DNA of 64,000 bases from Ochotona curzoniae (taxonomy: Eukaryota; Chordata; Mammalia; Lagomorpha; Ochotonidae). The stretch's first letter is position 1, and each line of letters begins with the position of its first letter. A program made the translations under genes and the position numbers. The notes below the pieces were generated by a model. It had not been told where the DNA came from. It saw only the letters and a program-made list of their open reading frames with translations, and did not search any database. The stretch covers positions 37,574,501-37,638,500 of the forward strand of contig NW_024466004.1 in NCBI RefSeq assembly GCF_017591425.1, given 5' to 3'. Of this stretch, positions 55,985-64,000 are shown one piece after another.

Positions 55985-57119
55985 ACTTGAGAATCAAGAC
56001 AGCAGAATAGGGTAAGAACACATTTAAACATATGGAAAAACATTAGCCAGTGAAGAACAAAGGGCACATTCATAGAAATAGGAGAGGACAGAACAACAAC
56101 AGAGGAGCACATGGAGATTAACAGACACAGGAAAACAGCAAACACAGTGCTGCGGTGTTGCACTAACCAATACCCAAGCGGCATTCAATGAGCGGCAATC
56201 TGAACTGCACCAGCAGCTGGAACTCCACCAGCAACATGGTGGGAAGAAGGAGCTCAGAGCTCAGGAGGTGAACCAGACAATGAATTGCCTGTCCTGCTGG
56301 TCTGTTTGATTTGACCAGGAGCAGAGACAGAGCAGCAGGTCCCAGACAAGCAGTGTGCAAACAGGGTGGATTTCACAGCCCAAACTCCTACTAGAGCCTA
56401 ACCCAGCACAATTTTGTATATGGAGGCAAAGGCTATGGGACAGGACTGCACATGCACTGAGCTGGGAGTGAACTCATTTCTGATTCAGCAAACTGCAACA
56501 ACGTGGCATCCTGCAGGTTAAACCCAGGATTGGTCTGGACCTCAGACCTGAGGTCCAGCATATCAAGAACTCTAGTAGTGGCACATCAGGCATCGTTTTG
56601 TACAGTGTAGAAAAACTTTAGGACTGCAGGAACAATAGTGAGCTGTGCATGCACTGAGCTGGGAGCGAACTCACTGACCTCAATGCATTGCACAAGTCCC
56701 ACAGGGAAAATAATAACAACTTCGGAATGTATGGGCCAAATAGGTCCATGTGGCCCTCAGATCTAATGGCCAACAGGTTCCGGCAAGATAAGCATGACTA
56801 ACAATCTAGTTACATAGGACACCAGATGTCTCCCTAATCCTGGGACCTGGTCCAACCAGAAGTGGGAGAAAGGTTGTAAGAAAATGGTGCAGCCTCAGCA
56901 GTATCATAAGAGATGGAGATTGGTGAGCCAGGAGCTGGAGCTACAAAGACCATGGTGGAAGTCTAACATAAGAACCCAGACCTGGAACTCGCTGGAGGGA
57001 GTGACACAACTGACTGCAAATAGAGTGTGTACCAACTGCAATAAAATCAAACTCTAGACCTGTAGGAGACAGATCTTAGAAACCTGCCCCAAGAAGAAGA
57101 AGCTGCTAACAGAAGTACA

Positions 57120-58075
57120 ATGACCAAGAGCAAAAGAAGAGACAGAGGCACAATGAATATTACTGAAAACTCCCCTGCAAAGGAGCAAAACCCTTTGCTA
57201 ACCTCAGAGTTAACTGAGGAAGACATCGAGAAAATGGGGGATTCAGAATTCAAAATATTTGTTAAAAAGCTTCTTATCAACAATGAGAAACACATAAAGC
57301 AGGCATTCAAGGAATTTAAGGAATAAGTCACAATGGAAATGAATCAAATGAAAACTGATATATCAGAAATGAAGAATACAGTGAAGCAAATTAAAAGTAC
57401 AGTGGAGAGTCTCCAAAATAGAATGAAGGAAGCAGATGAAAGAATCTCAAAATTAGAAGATATTTCCTGTCACCAGCAGGAAACAAACAAAAAGCTGGAA
57501 GCAGAGCTAGTCCAAGCTTAAAAAAAGTATTCAGGAATTGAAAGACACCATTAAAAGGCCAAATGTAAGAGTTATGGGAGTCACAGAAGGTGCAGGAAGA
57601 GAAGCTGGGATTAAAGGTGTATTCAATGAAATATTAAGGGAAAATTTCCCTAACCTAGAGAAAGAATTGGGAAACAACATCCAGGAGGGGCACAGAACTC
57701 CCGCTGGGTTGACCAAAAGCGATCTTCACTAGGACACATGATAATCAAGCTCTCTTCAATTGAAGATAAGGAAAAAAAATCCTTAAATGTGCTCTTGAAA
57801 AAATTCAATTGACATATAAAGAAATGTCAATTAAACTCATAGGAGACCTCTCACAGGAAACTCTACAGGCAAGAAGAGAATGGAGTGACATATTCCAGAT
57901 TCTAAGAGAAAAAAAAAAAATTGTCAGCCCAGGATAACATACCCAGTAAAGCTTTCCTTTGTCTTTGAAAATGAAATAAAATTCTTCCACAGTAAAGAAA
58001 ACTTAAAATATGTCTCTTACAAACGTGCCCTATGAATGATACTTAAAAGATTTTCTCTTGACAGAGAAAAGGAAT
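57120..58075 (+). pseudogene. L1 ORF1p pseudogene
   Basis: Frame 1 runs 57120-57329 (68 codons to TAA), then in the same frame to TAA at 57519-57521, with a coiled-coil heptad stretch ('ISEMKNTVKQIKSTVESLQ', 'NRMKEADERISKLED'). The frame then shifts, and 57538-57732 gives the RRM part ('KRPNVRVMGVTEGAGREAG', 'VFNEILRENFPNLEKELG', 'IQEGHRTPAGLTKSDLH'). The C-terminal domain continues broken ('QARREWSDIFQILREK' is recognisable near 57870). Live ORF1p is about 300-350 residues and acts as a trimeric RNA chaperone in the L1 RNP. At least two stops and one frameshift make this copy inactive. Confidence 0.88.
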
Positions 58076-58470
58076 AGCACCCACCAAAACCAAAGGCAGA
58101 ACATCCCACTAAAATAACAACAAAGACTAAATCAATGAACACCCATTGCTAAAACGACAGGACCAAATCGCCACCCATTCATATCAGCCCTGAATGTAAA
58201 CAGGTTAAACTTGTGAATCAAACATCATAGATTAGTAGACTGAATTAAAAAAAAAAAAAACATCTATTTTTTGCCTACAGGAGACATACCTTACTAACAA
58301 AGATCAGCAGAAAGTATAGTTCGTGGATTTTGATGACTTTTTAAATTTAATTTCACCTCTTCAAAACACTTTCCTATTACATTCTTCACTGACTTTTAGA
58401 TCATACATAACATCGTTTTCTTCAAGAAGGTTCTTTTCTTTTTCATTTCTTCAGTGACACATTAGTCATT

Positions 58471-58711
58471 CAGTAGCATGTTATTTAACTTCATGGTGTT
58501 GTTAATTTTTTTCTTCCTGTTGTTGATTTTGTTTTGTGGCTTATCATTTAAGTGAATGTATAATAGCTATGTAATGGAGACTCTCATATATAGTAACATG
58601 TTATTTAACTTCATGGCATTATAAATTTCTATTTTTCTTCCTGTTGTTGATTTTGTATTGGAGCTTTTCATTTAAGGCAATGTATAGTAACTATGTAATG
58701 GAGATTATCAC
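58471..58711 (+). repeat. Tandem duplication (about 120 bp) in the half-L1 3' UTR
   Basis: 'agtagcatgttatttaactt', 'ttcttcctgttgttgatttt' and 'gctatgtaatggaga' (58471-58590) recur as 'agtaacatgttatttaactt', 'ttcttcctgttgttgatttt' and 'actatgtaatggaga' (58591-58711). Confidence 0.9.
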
Positions 58712-58945
58712 ATGCAGGTGTAAGGACACAATGCAGTATGCATCTCTTCTTCCAAATCAAAGATGAACTACCAATGAAAGTGTTCACTATATCTTGTTAA
58801 TAGGATGCTGGACTCTCTGCCACTATACTATAGTGATAATATAGGTGAAATAAGTGAGGGGTGGGGCAGGAATTTGGGGGAGGGGTTAAGGGAAATCCCA
58901 TGATCTCTGGAATTGTATCATAACATGATAATAATAAAAAAGAAG

Positions 58946-59683
58946 TGAGAAGGTGAAAAGATTACATTTTTGTTCTAACTGAAACTCTGTACAATGACTA
59001 TCTGGCATTTTCTTATTTACAACAGACAAGTTCCCTGAAATCAAATTTCTCTTAATTCTGTAATAAAAGCCAACATTTTCAATAGTCAACTTTAATTCAC
59101 CATAGTTAGAAATCTTGGTATATTGTCAAGTATGCCCCATCACAGAGTGTTTTAGGAGGGAATGTGATTAATAAATGAATACTCCTTGATATGAAACCCA
59201 AATCTTCCTTGATAGGAAAAATCTACTTGAAGCTGGTCATGGATGTAATAACCTCAGGCAGATGGCAATCAAATTTCCAAGGAACTCTGTGCATAATGAA
59301 TTAGTCTATTCTCCAGGAAAAAAGTAATAATAATCAATAGAAAAAAAACTCAAGAAAGAAATCTCACCATTAGTTGAAATGGTGTCTTCATATCCTAAAA
59401 TAAGCAGTAAAATAGCCCAGTAACTGTACTAAATAATGAACCAATTTCAGAAAACATTACAGAACAATTTACTTGATTCCAGCACGAATGCTAGAATATG
59501 TATAATATGTAAATGAATAATTGAATATCTATAACATGCAAAATGCTATTTCAGAGAATATGCCTGCCTCTAAGAAGAAATATAAGGTGAAGTCCCACCT
59601 AATATAAGTGTTATAATAACACAAATAAATTAGAAAGTTCCAAAGCATCTCATTAATTCTGATCCATGCGACAGAGATTCTTG
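58946..59683. other. Non-coding, no recognised feature
   Basis: Nothing recognised. An 85-codon minus frame (59786-59529) runs out of the adjacent SINE. Confidence 0.4.
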
Positions 59684-60008
59684 TTTTAGATTGATTTGTT
59701 TTTATTTGAAAGGCAAATTTACAGAGAGAAGGAGAGACAGAGAGAAAGATTTTCTGTCTGATGGTACATTCCCAAAGTGACTGCAATGGCTAGAGATTAT
59801 CCAAAACCAAAACAAGGAGCCAGGAGTTTATAGTCCAGGTCTTTCATGGGGGCACAGAGTCCCAAGGCCTGTAGCAACTGCTTTCCTAGGTCACAAGCAG
59901 GGAGCTGGATCGAAAGTGGAGCAGTTAGGACATGAACCAGCGCTCATATGGGATGCCAGCGTGTACAAGACAAGGACTTTAGCCACTAGGCTACTACATT
60001 GAACCCAA
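59684..60008 (-). mobile_element. Lagomorph SINE, antisense
   Basis: 'tttgtttttatttgaaaggc', 'tgactgcaatggctagagat', 'cacaagcagggagctggatc', 'atgaaccagcgctcatatgg', 'aaggactttagccactaggc', end 'attgaaccc'. Confidence 0.92.
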
Positions 60009-60718
60009 GAAAGAGAACATTTTTTTTAATGCATTATAATTTTTCTGTATTGATTATATATAGGCAAATACAATTTGAAAGCTATGTCCCATAGTTACTG
60101 CATTTGATAAAATGTTGTTTAGTAAATAATCTATGCACATGAACAGATTTTTAGTAATTTACAGTGTACTTATTGCACCTTCCTGTTAGCTTTAGTTTGC
60201 ATGGAGTTATATCATGTACTTGTGAAGAGCAATCTAAAACCTAGGAAAAGAGTCGAAATCCTAAGTACAAACACTTTATTTTTATAATTTCTATAATATT
60301 TTTGATTTTGCTAGAAGTATCTATCATGGTAAGAGCTTAGAGGACAATTATAAGTTTGTATATAATTATAATGAACTTTAAATTACTGATACATTATTCA
60401 ATAAATTATAATTTGCACAAAAAACATGTGCAGCTATCAGAAAAAGAGTAAAAATATTGGCTAAATTTTTTGTTCATTACCTAGGACATTCTAACTACTT
60501 ATATATATACACTGATGTCACTTAAAAATAAAATAAAATAAAAATAATGTCTTCAGGAGAGTATTCCTTACATCCTCATTTTCAAACAAGTGGGAACTTG
60601 CAGTCTGAACACTCAAACATTGTGTGCTACTGCATGTCCTCCAACCAGGTCATGTATTATATTGATATGTCACCTTAAGCACAACCTCAGCACACTTAAG
60701 TAAAATGTATGGGTCTAT
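60009..60718. other. Non-coding, A+T-rich
   Basis: Nothing recognised. Confidence 0.4.
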
Positions 60719-61071
60719 GAAAAACAGCATTCCGGGCCCGGCGCGGTGGCACAAGTGGTTAAGGTCCTCACGTTGCACGCCCGGGCTCCCATATGGGCAC
60801 CGGTTCTAATCCCAGCGGCCCCACTTCCCTTCCAGCTTCCTGCCTGTGGCCCAGGAAAGCAGTCGAGGATGGCCCAACGCTTTGGGTCCCTGCACCCGCG
60901 TGGGAGACCCGGAAGAGGCTCCTGGCTTCGGATCGGCACAGCTCTGGCCGTTGCACTCACTTGGGGATTGAATCATCGGATGGAAGATCTTCCTCTCTGT
61001 ATATCCGCCTTTCCAATAAAAACATAATAAAAATAAATCTTTAAAAAAGAAAGAAAGAAAAGCAGCATTCC
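60719..61071 (+). mobile_element. Young lagomorph SINE with 15-bp duplication
   Basis: The body is 60734-61056 between 'gaaaaacagcattcc' (60719-60733) and 'gaaaagcagcattcc' (61057-61071), with one mismatch. It starts 'gggcccggcgcggtggcaca', B box 'ggttctaatcc', 'ggatcggcacagctctggcc', end 'cctttccaataaaaacataa'. Among the least diverged copies. All frames here (62-105 codons) are SINE-derived. Confidence 0.96.
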
Positions 61072-61374
61072 AATTTTTTTTACTAGTACGCACAAACAGA
61101 ATCGTATACAAAAATGTCACCACTGCATCCCTTTATATTCATAGTTGGCAATTTCCGTAACACAATGGTGCTGGAAATAGCCTAACCAGGTGAAGCACTA
61201 TTGTTTACCATGGCATCATCATATGCCCTTCCTTTTGATCTCTTCTGGTGGTGATTTTCTTCCCACTTATTCCTTGCTGTAACTCTGGTTCACACAGTCA
61301 CAGCTCTATGGCCAGATTAACCACACAGTACTCGTTTCTTTCCCCATTTTCTCCTTTTCTTGTTCTTTGAGTTT
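61072..61374. other. Non-coding, no recognised feature
   Basis: Nothing recognised. Confidence 0.4.
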
Positions 61375-61625
61375 TTATTTATTTACTTTAGAGGTGAAGA
61401 GAAAGTTAACCCCCATCTGCTTGTTCATCCCATAAAACAGCTGCAACAGCAGAATACCAGTCCAACACCATAAAAGCAGCAATTCACAGTCTCCCATATG
61501 ATTGGGCCATGTTTAATGCTGCAGGGTATATATATGCAAGAAGCTGGACCTAAGAGCCTGAGCTGGGTGTTGAACCCAGGTACTCCTGCATGGAATAGAG
61601 GCAACTTGGGCAGTAAGCCAGCTCC
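61375..61625 (-). mobile_element. Old SINE variant, antisense
   Basis: 'tttatttatttactttagag', 'aaacagctgcaacagcagaa', 'aagaagctggacctaagagc', 'tgttgaacccaggtactcct', 'gcagtaagccagctcctgaa' follow an old antisense lagomorph SINE. Confidence 0.6.
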
Positions 61626-62589
61626 TGAACTTTTCCACTTATTGTTTCTCTCCCCAAACTTTACTTTGCCTGCTAAAGATAATCTACATTGATTTTATGG
61701 CATTGAGCTCCCTGCAATAGCATTATGGCTCCTGCCCTCATCTTAATTCTTTGTCACTTCTTTCTGTTTAGTTTTCCTCTCCTGTTTTAAGTAGAAATGT
61801 TTCCAAGAGTCCATTCTGATCCAAAAACAGCTCCTGCTCCACACCCTGTTTAGTCTAGTTCACCCACACATGCTGGGAAATCCAAAATCTCTGAATTAAT
61901 CCAAGTCTCGATCTCCTCTTTTCTCTTCTCTTCTCTTCTCTTCTCTTCTCTTCTTTTCTCTCTCTCCAAACTCACAGCTATCCTCTGCAGAACAGTCCCA
62001 TCTCTGTTTCTCACAGGATCCTCATGCTCTTTCTGCTACTTCTGTTATGTTCTCTAAATTTAGGTAACAATACCTTCAAATGAGTTAAAATCATCCCCAC
62101 CTCTAGCCATTAGTTTCAGTAAATTTTTTCACCCAGTTTGTGAATCCACCCCATCATTCAGACTTTGACTAATAAACTAACCACCAATCCACCTAGACTA
62201 TTTTAAAGCCCTACCTATGACTTTTCTGATTCCAAATATGTAACTAGGACCTCCATCCTTCAAACTGCATCAAATCATTCCTAAGATTTACAAAGCCTGT
62301 TGAAAGTTTCTGGGAACTACTCATCTGCTGTTCCTTCCTAGCAACTATCCCTTCATCTCCCACGATACCCTTTACATTTTCACAGAACCACATTTGTGCA
62401 GGTCTCATGGCTCTATAATCCTTTGGTTGCTCTCCTTCGTGCATGAAATGTCCTTCATTTTCCACCCAGTGCCCCATTCTCTCTATGATGCGTTAAGGAA
62501 TGTTCTGGAGAAGAAATATGTCTCCTAACAAAAGAAGCATAAAAGAGGATACCACACACAAAGTCCTGGGCACCTAGTTCATCTCTGCC
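61626..62589. other. Non-coding, includes a pyrimidine microsatellite
   Basis: (TTCTC)n lies at about 61917-61960. The remainder is C+T-rich on plus, with a 77-codon minus frame (62477-62244) of no known family. Part could be old L2. Confidence 0.4.
61915..61965. repeat. (TTCTC)n pentanucleotide microsatellite
   Basis: About eight near-perfect TTCTC units flanked by other CT-rich sequence. Confidence 0.95.
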
Positions 62590-62800
62590 TAAGCTAGCTC
62601 CACTAAAGAATTATGGCTTCAATTGCCTCTTTGCATAAACTACCTTGCTCTGAAGCCTAAGTTTTTATGTACCCATATTATTGTCATGTTTCCAAATTCC
62701 TTGAAGATGGGTAATGCTCTAGGCCATGTCATATTCCTTGTGTCCAGCATAATATAGCATTTTACGCTATCAATAAATAAATTGCTCAGTGATACAATCA
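62590..62800 (+). mobile_element. L2 3' end, sense
   Basis: 'aaattccttgaagatgggta', 'tgtcatattccttgtgtcca', 'gcataatatagcattttacg', 'ctatcaataaataaattgct' match the L2 tail ('ctccttgagggcaggga..tctttgtgtccccagc..ctagcacagtgcctggca..caataaat'). Confidence 0.55.
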
Positions 62801-62917
62801 GAAGACATTCATCAATGGGAGACTAACACAAGTACTTTCACCTGCCCTACGTTTGTGAAAAGTCATCGTAATGATGCATTGTCTATTGAACATCATCTTT
62901 ATTAGAAAAACAAGTGT

Positions 62918-63296
62918 GGGGCCCGGCGCCGTGGTCTAGCGGCTAAAGTCCTCGCCTTGAACTCGCTGAGATCCCATATGGGCGCCGGTTCTAGTCCTGG
63001 CGGCCCTGCTTCCCATCCAGCTCCCTGCTTGTGGATTGGGAAAGCAGTCGGGGATGGCCAAAAGCCTTGGGCCCCTGCACCTGCGTGGCAGATCCAGAAG
63101 AGGATTTGTGCTCCTGGCTTCGGATCTGCGCAACACTGGCTGTTGCGGTCACTTGGGGAGTGAATCTTCGGACGGAAGATATTTCTCTTTGTCTGTCCTC
63201 TCTGTATATATCTGAGTTTGCAATAAAAATAAATAAATCTGCGAAAGAGAGAAAGAAAGAAAGAAAGAAAGAGAAAAGAAAAAAAGAAAAGAATAC
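62918..63296 (+). mobile_element. Young lagomorph SINE with expanded (GAAA) tail, sense
   Basis: 'gggcccggcgccgtggtcta', B-box-like 'ggttctagtcc', 'ctggcttcggatctgcgcaa', 'gaatcttcggacggaagata', 'gcaataaaaataaataaatc', then 63245-63296 is a GAAA/AAAG-rich tail. Duplication not resolved because of the tail expansion. Confidence 0.93.
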
Positions 63297-63661
63297 TAAG
63301 CGTGAATCAGATTTGAATAGAAGTTTTAATAGTTAGGGTTTAATAGCCTGGCCTGGATCTCCAAATATCTTAACTGATTTTCTCCCCGCAACATTCCCGT
63401 AAAGGAGGATTATGATTGCCATTCCACAAGCAAGGATGTAGAGGTCCCTGTGCAAGCTCATGAGAAAAAAGTGAACATGTAGACTGATCTCCCCAGCACT
63501 CACATGTACTGCTTTTCAGGGAACAGGGTGACCACTGCCGCCTGCTAAACACACACAATATTCTTGGATAACTTTGACTCTAAATCCTATTTTAATCACG
63601 TTCACACCTCAGAACCAATACGCATGTATGACCTACACACAGTTAAAACATTTATATTTAA
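63297..63661. other. Non-coding, no recognised feature
   Basis: Nothing recognised. A 62-codon minus frame is unremarkable. Confidence 0.4.
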
Positions 63662-63667
63662 ATGTGA

Positions 63668-63765
63668 TTTCTTTTTCTTTCTTTCTTCCTTTCTTTCTTT
63701 CTTTCTTTCTCTCTTCCTTTCTCTCTTTCTTTCTCTCTTTTTCTTTTTTTTTTTTTCTTTTCTTT
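63668..63765. repeat. (CTTT)n tail-derived microsatellite
   Basis: CTTT/TTTC repeats with interruptions, directly upstream of an antisense SINE body. This is the expanded A-rich tail of that SINE read on the other strand. Confidence 0.95.
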
Positions 63766-63779
63766 GGTTATTGTTGTTG

Positions 63780-64000
63780 CTGTCGTTGTTGGAAAGGTGG
63801 ATTATACAGAGAGGAGGAGGGACACAGAGGGACAGAGGAGGGACATCTTCTGCCCGATGGTTCACTCCCCAAGCGGCCGGAACAGTTGGAGCTGAGCCAA
63901 TCAGAAACCAGGAGCAAGGAGCGCAGCTCCTCTTCCGGGTCTCCCACCTGGGTGCAGGGTCCCAAAACTTTGGGTCATCCTTGACTGCATTCCCAGGCCA
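63780..64000 (-). mobile_element. Young lagomorph SINE, antisense, cut by the window end
   Basis: 'tgttggaaaggtggattata', 'ccgatggttcactccccaag', 'ctcttccgggtctcccacct', 'gtgcagggtcccaaaacttt', up to the window edge. The 136-codon frame at 63574-63984 spans the microsatellite and SINE and is not a gene. Confidence 0.93.

Larger units (their letters stand above)
55985..58945 (+). mobile_element. Half-L1-like element: 5' UTR, ORF1, trace of ORF2, 3' UTR
   Basis: 55985-57110 is a 5' leader ('gagaatcaagacagcagaat' near its start). 57120 to about 58070 is ORF1. About 58180-58320 holds only the beginning of ORF2 ('gtagactgaattaaaa', 'tttttgcctacaggagacat', 'accttactaacaaagatcag'). From 58320 the sequence is T-rich 3' UTR with a tandem duplication (58471-58711), a G-rich block (58858-58892) and an A-rich end ('aataataaaaaagaagt'). 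The kilobases of endonuclease, reverse transcriptase and Cys-rich domain expected in L1 ORF2 are absent. No clean target-site duplication was found. Confidence 0.8.

Overview
This window looks like ordinary non-coding mammalian nuclear DNA from a lagomorph (rabbit/pika lineage). The diagnostic signal is about 35 copies of a roughly 320-bp tRNA-derived SINE (the lagomorph C-repeat/CSINE type) on both strands. Each has a GGTTCTAATCC-like B box, a 'gacccggaagaggctcctggcttcgg' type body and an A-rich 3' end. The youngest copies end in 'tttccaataaaa' rather than the 'tttcaaataaataaa' that I associate with rabbit and that the older copies here show. I therefore lean towards a pika (Ochotona), as inference only. 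I found no intact protein-coding gene, no convincing spliced exon set, no rRNA or tRNA gene and no CRISPR array. The window is A+T-rich intergenic or intronic DNA whose structure comes from transposable elements.

Layout. 0-10.7 kb: an old antisense L1 (about 1.16-3.6 kb) broken up by old SINEs; a second antisense L1 3' part (5.05-6.27 kb); an unexplained G+C-richer open-frame patch (7.3-8.0 kb); a Tigger/MER2-type DNA transposon relic (8.45-8.97 kb); and a sense L1 3' end split by two SINEs (8.99-10.74 kb). 13.3-16.5 kb: a 3.2-kb poly-A retroposon on the minus strand with 5' promoter-like monomers, a large degenerate VNTR and a unique 3' domain. It sits inside a mariner-like element and has a 12-bp imperfect target-site duplication. 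Relatives lie at 29.2 kb and 32.6-34.15 kb. 18-29.5 kb: many SINEs plus L1 fragments. 27.3-28.05 kb, 35.4-37.2 kb and 56.0-58.9 kb: L1/half-L1 ORF1-bearing copies without a normal ORF2. 41.77-42.16 kb: a long purine pentanucleotide microsatellite. 50.07-51.04 kb: a 5'-inverted ('twin-primed') L1 with a perfect 15-bp duplication. 51-56 kb: the longest stretch with little recognisable repeat. 59.7-64 kb: more SINEs, an L2 tail and SINE-tail microsatellites.

Nothing here works as a gene system. The 'coding' signals are decayed L1 ORF1/ORF2 pieces, SINE-derived frames and low-complexity frames. The strongest candidate for something undescribed is the VNTR-bearing retroposon family at 13.3-16.5 kb and its relatives. 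Second is the ORF1-only, half-L1 architecture of the 56.0-58.9 kb element. Repeat names come from memory of consensus sequences, and boundaries without a stated target-site duplication are approximate.
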